A stretch of DNA of 64,000 nucleotides, from assembly GCF_003002815.1 (NCBI RefSeq), contig NZ_PVTF01000001.1, positions 1,214,870-1,278,869 on the forward strand. The letters run 5' to 3'. Below, in pieces: positions 1-8,562 of this stretch. How positions within the stretch are numbered: position 1 is the first letter of the stretch; every line of letters starts with the position of its first letter. Below the pieces are notes generated by a model, which searched no databases, had not been told where the DNA came from, and worked only from the letters and a program-made list of their open reading frames with translations. The translations under genes and the position numbers were made by a program. The DNA is from Umezawaea tangerina. Its GTDB lineage: Bacteria; Actinomycetota; Actinomycetes; Mycobacteriales; Pseudonocardiaceae.

Positions 1-588
1 CGCTCCCGCCGGATCGACCTGGCCGAGGTGCGCGACCGCCTCTACACCGACGTGGTCGACAAGAACTGGTTCACCCGCCGCCCCGACTCCGTCCGCGGCC
101 GCTGGTCCCTCTACGGCGTCGTCCTGGCGGTCCTCGGCGCCGCGCTCACCGTCGGGCTCGCGCTCAGCGGCGGGGCGGCGCTGCTCGGCCTGGTCGTCGT
201 GGTCGCGGGCCTCGCCCTCACCTTCGGCGCCCGGTCGATGCCCGCCCGCACCAAGCGGGGTAGCGCGCTGCTGGAGCACGTCCGCGGCCTGCGCGGCTAC
301 CTGCACTCGGTCGCGCCCGGCGACATCCCCGAGGCCGACCGCGAGATGGTCTTCTCCCGGTCCCTGCCCTACGCGGTGGTCCTCGGCGCCACCGAACGCT
401 GGCTCGGCACGTTCGCGCCCCTGAAGTCGGGGGCGGGCGGCACGCCGGGGCTGTACTGGTTCGGCGAGTCCGAGGGCAGCGCGGACCTCGGCCGGTTCGC
501 CCGGCACTTCCCGGCGTTTCTGGGCGCGCTCGACGGCGTGCTCGCCCAGGCGGGGCACCTCCGATCGCTCCGGGGGCAGAAGCCGTAG
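1..588 (+). CDS. DUF2207-like membrane protein, C-terminal part (5' end outside window)
   Basis: The frame is open from the first base, so the start lies upstream; a GTG at 28 is only an internal codon. The visible 195 residues hold a basic stretch (RRPDSVRGRW), then two adjacent hydrophobic segments at about residues 40-80, then a soluble tail containing YAVVLGATERW. This order resembles the C-terminal part of DUF2207 predicted membrane proteins in Actinobacteria, whose role is unknown. The family name is from memory of the motif. It ends 9 bp before the M16 peptidase gene and could be co-transcribed with it. Confidence 0.6.
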   Translation, partial: RSRRIDLAEVRDRLYTDVVDKNWFTRRPDSVRGRWSLYGVVLAVLGAALTVGLALSGGAALLGLVVVVAGLALTFGARSMPARTKRGSALLEHVRGLRGYLHSVAPGDIPEADREMVFSRSLPYAVVLGATERWLGTFAPLKSGAGGTPGLYWFGESEGSADLGRFARHFPAFLGALDGVLAQAGHLRSLRGQKP

Positions 589-597
589 GCTGCTTTC

Positions 598-1887
598 ATG
601 GCGCTACCCGAACTGCACAGGTTCACGCTTCCCAACGGACTGCGGGTGGTGCTCGCCCCCGATACGAGTGCCCCGGTGGTCGGCGTGAGCGTGCACTACG
701 ACGTCGGCTTCCGGTCCGAGCCCGAAGGGCGCACCGGTTTCGCGCACCTGTTCGAACACCTGATGTTCCAGGGCAGCGAGAGCCTCGAGAAGCTCGCCCA
801 CTTCCGGCACGTGCAGTCCTCGGGCGGCACGTTCAACGGGTCGACCCACCCCGACTACACCGACTACTACGAGGTGCTGCCGTCGGCGGCCCTGGAGCGC
901 GCCCTGTTCCTCGAGGCGGACCGGATGCGCGCCCCGAAGATCACCCAGGAGAACCTCAACAACCAGATCGACGTGGTCAAGGAGGAGATCCGCCTCAACG
1001 TGCTGAACCGGCCGTACGGCGGGTTCCCCTGGATCCTGCTGCCGCCGGTGCTGTTCAAGACGTTCCCGAACGCCCACAACGGCTACGGCGACTTCACCGA
1101 CCTGGAGAACGCGACCGTCGAGGACTGCGCCGCCTTCTTCGACACCTACTACGCGCCGGGCAACGCCGTGCTGACCGTGGCGGGCGACTTCACCGTCGAG
1201 GGCGCGACCGCGCTGGTCGAGAAGCACTTCGGCGACGTGCCCGCCCGCACCGTGCCGCCGCGGCCGTCGTTCGCCGAGGAGCCCCCCAAGGGCGAGGTCC
1301 GCTCGGAGCACACCGACCCGCACGCGCCGTTCCCCGCGGTCGCCATCGGCTACCGCGTCCCGGACCCGGTGGCCGAGCTGGACGCCTACCTCGCCTACCT
1401 GGTGCTCGCGGGCGTGCTGACCGACGGCGACGGCTCGCGCCTTCAGCAGCGGCTGGTGCACCGCGACGCGATCGTCACCGACATCAACGCGGGCTGCGGC
1501 CTCTTCGGACCGCTCGAGGCGCGCGACCCCGACAGCTTCACGATCACCGCGATCCACGCGCCCGACGTGCCGGTCGAGCGGGTCGTCGCGGCGCTGGACG
1601 AGGAGCTCCAGCTGCTGGCCGAGCAGCCGCCGACGGCCGAGGAGCTGGCCAAGGTCACCGCGCGCTGGGCGTCCACCATGCACCGCGAGCACGACCGGCT
1701 GACCAACCGGACGCTGGGCCTCGGCTCCGCCGAGCTGCTGTTCGGTCGCGCCGAGCTCATCCACGAGCTGCCCGAGCGGATCGCCGCGGTGACCGTCGAC
1801 GAGGTCGCCGCCGCCGCGAAGGCGCTGCGCCCCGACTCGCGCGCCATCCTCATCGTCAACCCCGCGAACGCCGGAGGTACCGAGTGA
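598..1887 (+). CDS. M16 family zinc metallopeptidase (catalytic subunit)
   Basis: This 429-residue protein starts with LPNGLRVVLAPD and carries the inverted zinc motif HLFEH at residues 50-54; a downstream glutamate-rich helix (VKEEIRLNVLNRP, about residue 130) supplies the usual distal ligand. It has the N- and C-terminal M16 halves and no signal peptide, so it is expected in the cytoplasm. Its last four bases overlap the next gene (GTGA), which encodes a related protein without the zinc motif. That is the usual arrangement of heterodimeric bacterial M16 proteases (YmxG/PqqL-like). The substrate is unknown. Confidence 0.9.
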   Translation: MALPELHRFTLPNGLRVVLAPDTSAPVVGVSVHYDVGFRSEPEGRTGFAHLFEHLMFQGSESLEKLAHFRHVQSSGGTFNGSTHPDYTDYYEVLPSAALERALFLEADRMRAPKITQENLNNQIDVVKEEIRLNVLNRPYGGFPWILLPPVLFKTFPNAHNGYGDFTDLENATVEDCAAFFDTYYAPGNAVLTVAGDFTVEGATALVEKHFGDVPARTVPPRPSFAEEPPKGEVRSEHTDPHAPFPAVAIGYRVPDPVAELDAYLAYLVLAGVLTDGDGSRLQQRLVHRDAIVTDINAGCGLFGPLEARDPDSFTITAIHAPDVPVERVVAALDEELQLLAEQPPTAEELAKVTARWASTMHREHDRLTNRTLGLGSAELLFGRAELIHELPERIAAVTVDEVAAAAKALRPDSRAILIVNPANAGGTE

Positions 1888-3299
1888 CCACGCAGTCTCC
1901 GACGCTCGACTCTGCAGGCAGGTCCGCGCACCGCAGCGCCGAGGACATCGGTCGCACCGAGCAGGGGCCCCGTCCGCTGCCCGAGCTGAGCGAGCAGCGC
2001 GCGCCCGCCGACCTGTCCACTGTCGACACCACGATCGCCAACGGCCTGCGGGTGGTCGCGGTCCGCCGCGCGTCCGTGCCGATGGTCGAGGTCCGGCTGC
2101 GCGTCCCGTTCGCCGACCCGGCCCCCTCCAGCGTCGGCTCGCAGCACTCGGCGTGGGGGGAGGTGCTGGCGAACACCATCCTCACCGGCACCGCGACCCG
2201 CGACCGCGTCGCGATCGACACCGAGCTGGCGCTGGTCGGCTCCGAGCTGGACGCGGTCGTGGACCCGGAGCGCCTGAGCATCTCCGGCAGCGTCCTGGCC
2301 GCGGGCCTGGGCACCGTGCTCGACGTCGTCCGCGACGTGCTGACCGGCGCCACCTACCCGGCCGACGAGGTGGACCGCGAACGCGACCGCCTGGTCGAGC
2401 GGATCGCGCTGGCCAGGTCGCAGCCGAACGTGATCGCGCGCGAGGCGCTGCAGAAGCACCTCTACGGCGACCACCCGTTCGCCAAGGAGATGCCGGAGGC
2501 CGACGAGGTCGCGCGGGTGACCCGCGACGAGGTCGCCGCGCTGCACGCCAGGGCCGTGCTGCCCAAGGGCTCGGTGCTCGTGCTGGTCGGCGACATCGAC
2601 CCGGACACCATCGTCGGCACGGTCGAGTCCGTTCTCGGCTCGTGGACCGGCGAGGGCACCGCGGTCACGATCAGCCCGTTGCCGCAGGTCACGCCCGGTG
2701 ACGTCCTGCTGGTGCACCGCCCCGGCGCCGTGCAGTCGCAGATCAGGCTGGCGGCCCGCGCGCTGGAGCGCACCGACCCGAAGTACCCGGCGCTCCAGCT
2801 GGCGAACCTGGTCTACGGCGGCTTCTTCTCCTCCCGCCTGGTGGAGAACATCCGCGAGGACAAGGGCTACACCTACAGCGCCCGCTCGCACCCGGAGTTC
2901 ACCCCGCACGGCGCCACCCTGATGGTCGACGCGGACACCGCGAGCGACGTCACGGCCGCCGCGCTGCTGGAGACCCGCTACGAGCTGGCCCGCCTCGGCC
3001 TGGTCCCGCCGAGCGAGGAGGAGGTGGAGGTCGCCCGCCGGTACGCCATCGGCTCGCTGCTGACCGCCACCTCGTCGCAGGGCGGTCTGGCCTCGTTCCT
3101 GGTGAGCCTGGCCGGTCTGGGGCTCGACCTCGACTGGTTCGTCGCCCACCCCGAGCGGTTGGAGAAGGTCACCGTCGAGGAGGTCGCCGCCGCCGCGCTG
3201 GAGTTCTTCGCCCCCACCGCGTTCACCGGCGTGCTCGTCGGCGACGCGGACAAGCTGGCCCCGCAGCTGAAGGCGCTGGGCGGTGTGAAGCTGCCGTGA
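1884..3299 (+). CDS. M16 family peptidase-like protein (non-catalytic partner)
   Basis: The 471-residue product has the M16 fold landmarks (NGLRVVAVRRASVPMVEV near residue 52 and a C-terminal half with GGFFSSRLVENIREDKGYTY), but HXXEH is replaced by sequence with no histidine pair. It is therefore probably the arginine/glycine-loop partner of the preceding peptidase. A hydrophilic leader of about 45 residues precedes the domain. The GTG start at 1884 overlaps the previous stop (GTGA), and the gene itself overlaps nudC by four bases, so the three genes are translationally coupled. Confidence 0.88.
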   Translation: MTTQSPTLDSAGRSAHRSAEDIGRTEQGPRPLPELSEQRAPADLSTVDTTIANGLRVVAVRRASVPMVEVRLRVPFADPAPSSVGSQHSAWGEVLANTILTGTATRDRVAIDTELALVGSELDAVVDPERLSISGSVLAAGLGTVLDVVRDVLTGATYPADEVDRERDRLVERIALARSQPNVIAREALQKHLYGDHPFAKEMPEADEVARVTRDEVAALHARAVLPKGSVLVLVGDIDPDTIVGTVESVLGSWTGEGTAVTISPLPQVTPGDVLLVHRPGAVQSQIRLAARALERTDPKYPALQLANLVYGGFFSSRLVENIREDKGYTYSARSHPEFTPHGATLMVDADTASDVTAAALLETRYELARLGLVPPSEEEVEVARRYAIGSLLTATSSQGGLASFLVSLAGLGLDLDWFVAHPERLEKVTVEEVAAAALEFFAPTAFTGVLVGDADKLAPQLKALGGVKLP

Positions 3300-4264
3300 C
3301 CCACCCGTTCGAACTGCTCGACCTGCCCGCGCTCTCCCGGTTCACCGTGGACCGGCGGGAGCCGCTGCGAACGGATGTCGAGCGACTGGCCGCGCTGTGG
3401 CCGAAGTCCCGCGTGCTGGTCGTCGACAAGCGCGGCCGCACCCTGGTGGCGGACAAGGGGACCCGGCTGGTCGACCAGCCCGCCCTCGAGTTCGGCGACA
3501 ACCCGCCGTCCGACGCCGTCCTGCTCGGCGAGCAGGACGGCGTGGCGTACTGGGGCGTGCCGTCGGTCGACGACGGGACCGAGGCCCAGGTCAGCCCGGC
3601 GCGGGCCTGGCAGTTCCCGGAGCTGACCGACGAACCGCAGCTGCTGGACCTGCGGGCTGTCGGCGCACTGCTGGACGACACCGGCGCGGGCCTGCTCACC
3701 TCGGCGGTGGCGGCCTTCGCCTGGCACCGCAACGCGCGCTTCTGCGCCCGCTGCGGCTCGCCGACCGAGTCGGTCAAGTCCGGCTGGGCCCGCGTCTGCG
3801 CGAAGTGCTCCCACGAGGAGTACCCGCGCACCGACGCCGCCGTCATCTGCCTGGTCCACGACGGTGTCGGCACCAACGGCGAGAACGTGCTGCTGGCCAG
3901 GGGAGCGGGCTGGCCGGAAGGCCGCTACTCGGTCCTCGCCGGTTTCGTCGAGGCGGGGGAGTCGCTGGAGTCCTGCGTCGCGCGCGAGATCGCGGAGGAG
4001 GTCGGCGTCACCGCCACCGCCATCCGCTACCTCGGCAGCCAGCCCTGGCCGTTCCCGCGCTCGCTGATGGTCGGCTTCACCGCCGTCGCCGACCCCACCG
4101 AGCCGCTGGTGCCCGCCGACGGCGAGGTCGCCCAGGCCAAGTGGGTCAGCCGCGCCCTGGTCCGCCAGGCCCTGGCCGAGCCGGGCAGCGTGGACGACCT
4201 GCTGCTCGCTCCCGGCGCATCCATCGCGTACCGGATGATCTCCTCCTGGGCCGAGGCTTCCTGA
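3296..4264 (+). CDS. nudC: NAD(+) diphosphatase / RNA decapping Nudix hydrolase
   Basis: The protein has 322 residues. A four-cysteine zinc ribbon (CARC at about 150 and CAKC at about 168) is followed by a Nudix box at about 214-237 (GFVEAGES...REIAEEVG) and by SQPWPFPRS at about 248, the signature that separates NADH pyrophosphatases from other Nudix enzymes. The expected reaction splits NAD(H) into NMN(H) and AMP, and in characterised NudC also removes NAD caps from RNA. The GTG start overlaps the M16 partner stop. No link to the peptidases is known to me beyond coupling. Confidence 0.95.
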   Translation: MTHPFELLDLPALSRFTVDRREPLRTDVERLAALWPKSRVLVVDKRGRTLVADKGTRLVDQPALEFGDNPPSDAVLLGEQDGVAYWGVPSVDDGTEAQVSPARAWQFPELTDEPQLLDLRAVGALLDDTGAGLLTSAVAAFAWHRNARFCARCGSPTESVKSGWARVCAKCSHEEYPRTDAAVICLVHDGVGTNGENVLLARGAGWPEGRYSVLAGFVEAGESLESCVAREIAEEVGVTATAIRYLGSQPWPFPRSLMVGFTAVADPTEPLVPADGEVAQAKWVSRALVRQALAEPGSVDDLLLAPGASIAYRMISSWAEAS

Positions 4265-4291
4265 GCACGGGTGCGGTGACCACGCCCGTGG

Positions 4292-5158
4292 TCACCGCAC
4301 CGCCGCTCGCAGCATCGCGTCCCAGGGCAGCCCGCGCACGAACTCGGCGTAGGTGTGCCAGCTGATCTCCGGCAGAGCGGCCCGCAGCGCGGGCACGTCG
4401 ACGTCCATGCCGGGGTCGGTGAAGTAGCGGAACATCGCCGCCAGATCGGGCGAGTACCGCTCCACCACGTCCACCGGCGGCCTGCGGTGCCTGATCGGCT
4501 TCCCGATCGCCGCGCTCAGCGCCTCCGCCATCCCCACCGGCGTCAACGCCTCACCCGCCAGGTCGAGCCGCACTCCCGCGAACCGCTCCGGCTGCTCCAG
4601 CACGAGCACCGCGACCGCCGCGATGTCGGCCACCGCGACCAGGTGCAGCGCCCGTTCCGACGGCAACGGCAACCCCAGCACCCCGTCGCGCAGCCCGCTC
4701 AACGACCACTCCCCGAACTTGTCGTCCACGAACGCGGCCGGACCCAGCACCGTCCACCGCACCCCGCTGCCCCGCAGGTGCTCCTCGATCCGCTGCTTGC
4801 TGTCGAAGTGCGGGACCCCCGTACCCCGGTCGGCGTTCGCCGCCGACGTGAACACCACGTGCTCCACCCCGCGCACCGCGTCGACGAGCGCGATCCCTTG
4901 GCGCACCTCGGTGTCCACGTCCGTCCCGAACGGCGTCGACACCGCGAACACGGCCGTCGCACCGTCCACAGCGGCCTTCAGCGACACCGGATCGTCGAAG
5001 TCACCCCCGACCACCTCCGCCCCCGCCACCCGCAGCCGCTCGGCAGCAGGACTATCGGGACGTCGAGTAAGCGCACGGACCTTCTCGCCGTGCGCGAGAA
5101 GCAACCGGGCAACCGCCCCACCCTGAGCACCCGTGGCGCCGGTGACCAACGTTGTCAT
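4292..5158 (-). CDS. NmrA/SDR-like NAD(P)-binding protein
   Basis: Starting at the ATG at 5158, the 288-residue protein opens with MTTLVTGATGAQGGAVARLL, a Rossmann GxxGxxG dinucleotide-binding loop. The body resembles NmrA-like atypical short-chain dehydrogenases (VVGGDFDDPVSLKAAVDGATAVF). These either reduce small substrates or act as redox sensors. The frame stays open far upstream, but the Rossmann start and the divergent MarR gene 57 bp away place the start here. It is probably controlled by that MarR protein. The substrate cannot be predicted. Confidence 0.85.
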   Translation of the reverse strand: MTTLVTGATGAQGGAVARLLLAHGEKVRALTRRPDSPAAERLRVAGAEVVGGDFDDPVSLKAAVDGATAVFAVSTPFGTDVDTEVRQGIALVDAVRGVEHVVFTSAANADRGTGVPHFDSKQRIEEHLRGSGVRWTVLGPAAFVDDKFGEWSLSGLRDGVLGLPLPSERALHLVAVADIAAVAVLVLEQPERFAGVRLDLAGEALTPVGMAEALSAAIGKPIRHRRPPVDVVERYSPDLAAMFRYFTDPGMDVDVPALRAALPEISWHTYAEFVRGLPWDAMLRAAVR

Positions 5159-5215
5159 GCGCAAAGATTGACCGTAAAAACATCCCGACGTCAAACGAAT
5201 TGCTACGATCGCGCC

Positions 5216-5686
5216 GTGACCGAACCGAGCGACGCCCTGCTGGCCTGGTTGTACGCGCACCAGGGTGTGGAAGCCGCGCAGGCGGCGATGAGCGAGCGCA
5301 TGGAGTCCGTCGCGGGCTGCTCGCTGCTGGAGCACTCGGCGCTGTACCGGCTGAAGATGAACGGCGGCAGGCTCCGCATGCTCGACCTGTCCGACTACCT
5401 GTCGGTAAGCCCCAGCGGGGGGACCAGGCTGGTCGAGCGCCTCGTAAAACGCGGCTGGGTCGCCCGCGAGCAGCCGGAGGACAACCGCAGGCTGGTGCAC
5501 GCCGTGCTGACCGCCGAGGGGAGGCGCGTTCTGGAGAGAACCACCGCCCCCGCCTACCGCGACACCGTCGCCGTGTCGTTCTCCGACCACCTGAGCGACC
5601 GCGACGTGGCCGACCTGAAGCGGATCGGCCGCAAGCTCCTCGAAGCCCACGGCCGGTGGGACGCCCAGCGCTTCGCCACCGACTAG
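5216..5686 (+). CDS. MarR family transcriptional regulator
   Basis: The 156-residue protein has a winged-helix pattern: MNGGRLRMLDLSDYLSVSPSGGTRLVERLVKRGWV forms helix-turn-helix and recognition helix, followed by the wing EQPEDNRRLVHAVLTAEG. This is typical of MarR repressors, which dimerise and release DNA on binding phenolic or redox ligands. The GTG at 5216 is chosen because it fits the usual N-terminal length; the longer open frame upstream is read through the divergent NmrA gene. The 57-bp divergent spacing suggests it controls both itself and that gene. Confidence 0.88.
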   Translation: MTEPSDALLAWLYAHQGVEAAQAAMSERMESVAGCSLLEHSALYRLKMNGGRLRMLDLSDYLSVSPSGGTRLVERLVKRGWVAREQPEDNRRLVHAVLTAEGRRVLERTTAPAYRDTVAVSFSDHLSDRDVADLKRIGRKLLEAHGRWDAQRFATD

Positions 5687-5760
5687 CGCGGCGACCGCCG
5701 ACCCCCGTCGGGGAGGTGTGGCCGGGCCCGGAGATGCCCGGTGAGGATCGTGGTCGCCGA

Positions 5761-6372
5761 CTAGCGCGGGGGCGCGAACGACCCGATGTGGTCGATCATC
5801 GAGTCCAGTGCCGCTTCCAGTGCGACCGTGTCGCGGCGGACCTGGGTCAGCAGCAGTCCGCCCTGCAACGCGGTCAGCGTGGCGAGTGCCAGTCGGTCCG
5901 GGTCGGCGTCGGGACGCAGGTCGCCCCGGTCGCGCATGGCGTGCAGCCCGGCGCGGATGCTCGTCTCCCACCGGGTGTACCCGGTCGCGACGGCCTGCCT
6001 CGCCTCGTCGTCCACGTCGGCCAGTTCGCTGCCGAGCGATCCGATGGGACATCCGCCGCGGCAGCCGTAGCCCTGCTGGAGCGCGACCAGGAAGTCCCGC
6101 CACGCCCGCAGCGCCTCCAGGCTGTCCAGGGTGGACAGCAGGGGTTCCTGGGTGGTCAGCACGGCCTCGGTCTGGTGCGCGATGACCGCCAGCACGAGCG
6201 TCCGCTTGTCGCTGAAGTAGTGGTAGATCTGCGAGGTGCTGACGCCCGCCGCGGCGCGCACGTCGTCGGTGCTGGTCCCCGCGACCCCGCGTTCGAACAT
6301 CAGCTCCGACGCCGCGGCGACGATCCGGTCGCGGGTCGCCTGCCCCTTCCGCGTCAGCCGCACCTCGGTCAT
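5761..6372 (-). CDS. TetR family transcriptional regulator
   Basis: The 203-residue protein has an N-terminal TetR helix-turn-helix at about residues 10-55 (AASELMFERGVAGTSTDD, then VSTSQIYHYFSDK). Its C-terminal ligand domain contains GYGCRGGCPIGSLGSEL, a cysteine-containing motif seen in one TetR C-terminal subfamily. It is divergent from a peroxiredoxin-like gene, and the shared intergenic region holds two perfect 16-bp inverted repeats (6396-6411 and 6429-6444). Those are the obvious binding sites, so it probably represses both genes. The two cysteines could make it redox-sensitive; that is inference. Confidence 0.9.
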   Translation of the reverse strand: MTEVRLTRKGQATRDRIVAAASELMFERGVAGTSTDDVRAAAGVSTSQIYHYFSDKRTLVLAVIAHQTEAVLTTQEPLLSTLDSLEALRAWRDFLVALQQGYGCRGGCPIGSLGSELADVDDEARQAVATGYTRWETSIRAGLHAMRDRGDLRPDADPDRLALATLTALQGGLLLTQVRRDTVALEAALDSMIDHIGSFAPPR

Positions 6373-6395
6373 GCCGAAGACCCTACGCCCATTTC

Positions 6396-6411
6396 TGGAG
6401 TTGACACTCCA
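6396..6411. promoter_or_regulatory. Operator 1 of the TetR/peroxiredoxin divergent promoter
   Basis: TGGAGT-TGAC-ACTCCA is a perfect 6-bp inverted repeat with a 4-bp spacer. A TTGACA hexamer at 6401-6406 lies inside it, so a bound repressor would cover a possible -35 box. No convincing -10 box is seen at the right spacing. Confidence 0.75.
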
Positions 6412-6428
6412 AAAGTCCGCCGGCAGAG

Positions 6429-6444
6429 TGGAGTAATCACTCCA
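6429..6444. promoter_or_regulatory. Operator 2 of the TetR/peroxiredoxin divergent promoter
   Basis: TGGAGT-AATC-ACTCCA has the same half-sites as operator 1 with a different spacer. Its start is 33 bp from that of operator 1, about three helical turns, so two dimers would bind on the same face of the helix. Confidence 0.75.
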
Positions 6445-6464
6445 AAACGATGAGGGGTCAGCCC

Positions 6465-7145
6465 GTGACGAGCACCAAACCCACGATCGCCGATCAGGTC
6501 GGCGCCTTCCAGGCGACCCTGTCCACCCGGCTCCCGGCCGGGGTCGCGACCGCCTTCGCCGCCGAACGGGCGGCTTTCGCCACGTTGGGGACGCCCGCCG
6601 AAGCCGTCGGACCGGGTGTCGCGATGCCGGACGGAGCCCTGCTCGACGTCCACGGTGAACCGACCACGCTCGCCCGCGCCAGGGGAGGCAGGCCCGCGGT
6701 CGTGGTCTTCTACCGCGGCGCGTGGTGCCCGTACTGCAACCTGGCCCTGCGCGCCTACCAGGACCAGCTCGTGCCCGAACTGGCGGAACGCGGGGTGGGG
6801 CTGATCGCAGTCTCCCCGCAGAAGCCCGACGGATCGCTGTCGATGGCCGAGGCCAACGACCTCACCTTCACGGTGCTGACCGACCCCGGCAACGGGATCG
6901 CGGCCGCGCTCGGCGTCCTCAGCCCGGACCGCGACCCCGCCGTCCGGGACGCGGCGCTCTCGCTCGGCGTGGACGTGGCCGCGGGCAACGCCGACGGCAC
7001 CGACGCGCTGCCGATGCCGACGGTGGTCGTCGTGGACGCGGACGGTGTGATCCGCTGGGTCGACGTCCACCCCGACTACACCACGCGCAGCGAACCGCGG
7101 GCGATCCTCGACGCCGTGGCGGATCTCCGGGGCGAAGAGGGGTGA
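6465..7145 (+). CDS. Peroxiredoxin-like (AhpC/TSA) protein
   Basis: The product has a thioredoxin fold with YRGAWCPYCNLALRAYQ; the CPYC pair lies at about residues 88-91. It is followed by ELAERGVGLIAVSPQ and a cis-proline region (DALPMPTVVVVDADG). This resembles the peroxiredoxin-like group that reduces peroxides through a thiol/disulfide cycle. The GTG at 6465 is preferred over the ATG at 6450 because GAGGGG (6452-6457) lies 7 bases ahead of it, whereas the ATG has no ribosome site and abuts operator 2. It is probably repressed by the divergent TetR protein. Confidence 0.85.
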   Translation: MTSTKPTIADQVGAFQATLSTRLPAGVATAFAAERAAFATLGTPAEAVGPGVAMPDGALLDVHGEPTTLARARGGRPAVVVFYRGAWCPYCNLALRAYQDQLVPELAERGVGLIAVSPQKPDGSLSMAEANDLTFTVLTDPGNGIAAALGVLSPDRDPAVRDAALSLGVDVAAGNADGTDALPMPTVVVVDADGVIRWVDVHPDYTTRSEPRAILDAVADLRGEEG

Positions 7146-7194
7146 AGCGGGTGGGAGGCCCGCCGGCCTCCCACCCCCTTCGGTCCGCCGGGCC

Positions 7195-8562
7195 CTACCC
7201 CCGGTAGGCCGCCAACGTCCGCGTGAACTCCCACGCCTGCTGCGACACCCCGGAACAGGTGTCGTCGTTCGGGTAGGCCCCTGGACACGGCCGGTCCCGG
7301 TTGCTCGACCAGAACGTCAGCCGCGCGATGTGCTTCTCCTGCGCGTACGCCAGGATCGTCCGGAAGTCGGCCACGGTGACCGTCTCGCCGACGTCCGTGA
7401 TCCCGTTCATCGACGAGATCCCCGTGTTCCGGTAGGCCTGGTCGTCGCTGTACCCGTACGCGCTCTTGACCGCGTTCTTCAGCCCTTCCGCGGCCTGCCG
7501 CGTCAGGGTCCCCATGTTCTGCCCGTTGCCGCCGAAGTCGAACGGCATGATCGTCCACGCGGTGATGCCCAACCCGGACGACGCCGCCCGCCGGATGAGA
7601 CCGCTGTCCGGTCCGCTGATGTTCGTCCCGATCGTCACGTACACCGCGATGCCCGCGTTGTTCGCCTTCACGACCTTCAGCGCGTCCACCGTCCGCTGCT
7701 GCACCGCCGGGTTGTCGTAGGCGGCGGCCTCCAGGTCGATGTCGATCGCCTTCAGCCCGTAGGCGTTGATCACCTTCTGGTAGGCCGCCGCCAGTTCGGC
7801 GGCCGACCCGCACGACGACTCCAGCTTGTTCCCGTTGGCGCCGCCGAAGGACACGACGACGTCGCCGCCGGCCGCGCGGATCGAGTTGACCATCGTCTGG
7901 TCGGGGCCGCCGGTCAGCGGCCTGCTGCTGTCCCACTGGGGGTTGCAGTACCCGTTGGACAGCATGAACGCCATGGTGAACCACTTGACGCCGGTCGCGG
8001 ACATGACCGCCTGGGCGTTCGGCGGGTTGCCCCACCCGTTGTAGACGTAGGGCGCCACGGCCATCGTCGGGTCCCCTGGCGCCGGCGGGGTCGTGCCTCC
8101 GGTCGGCACGGTCCACTTCTGGTTCGCGCCACCGCCGCACGCCCAGATCTGGATCGGGGCGCCGTTGGCGGAGCTGTTGTCGGTGACGTCCAGGCACTTG
8201 CCCGTGGCCGGGTTGACGACGTCCTTGGCGCTGTTGGGTTTCCACTGCTTGTTGGCACTGGCCGAGCAGTCCCAGATCTGGAGCTTGGACCCGTCGGCGG
8301 TGCCGTTGTCCTTGATGTCCAGGCACTTGCCGAGCGCGCGCAGCGTGCCGTCGCTCTCGACGGTCCACTGCTGCGCCGCGGAACCGTTGCAGTCGTAGAG
8401 CTGCACGGCCGTCCCGTTGGCGCTGTTGGCCGCCGCGACGTCCAGGCACTTGCCCGCGAGCCCGGTGATCGGGCCGACCGGCCCGGCGGCGTCGGCCGCC
8501 GGGACCGTGATCAGGAACAGCGGCGCGACGACCGCCGCGACGACCGCGAGTGCGCGCTTCAC
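7195..8562 (-). CDS. Secreted GH18 chitinase-like protein with N-terminal ricin-type lectin domain
   Basis: Starting at a GTG (8562), the 455-residue protein has a signal peptide (VKRALAVVAAVVAPLF... ending ADAA). It continues with a ricin B-type carbohydrate-binding domain (CBM13; GKCLDV, QLYDCNG, GKCLDI, IQIWACGG) to about residue 155, a TTPPAPGDP linker and a GH18 barrel. VVVSFGG and IDIDLEAA (about 274) match the GH18 SxGG and DxxDxDxE motifs, the final glutamate being the acid. The start overlaps the upstream GH30 stop by four bases, so the two are co-translated. Chitin or a related N-acetylglucosamine polymer is the likely substrate. Confidence 0.87.
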   Translation of the reverse strand: MKRALAVVAAVVAPLFLITVPAADAAGPVGPITGLAGKCLDVAAANSANGTAVQLYDCNGSAAQQWTVESDGTLRALGKCLDIKDNGTADGSKLQIWDCSASANKQWKPNSAKDVVNPATGKCLDVTDNSSANGAPIQIWACGGGANQKWTVPTGGTTPPAPGDPTMAVAPYVYNGWGNPPNAQAVMSATGVKWFTMAFMLSNGYCNPQWDSSRPLTGGPDQTMVNSIRAAGGDVVVSFGGANGNKLESSCGSAAELAAAYQKVINAYGLKAIDIDLEAAAYDNPAVQQRTVDALKVVKANNAGIAVYVTIGTNISGPDSGLIRRAASSGLGITAWTIMPFDFGGNGQNMGTLTRQAAEGLKNAVKSAYGYSDDQAYRNTGISSMNGITDVGETVTVADFRTILAYAQEKHIARLTFWSSNRDRPCPGAYPNDDTCSGVSQQAWEFTRTLAAYRG

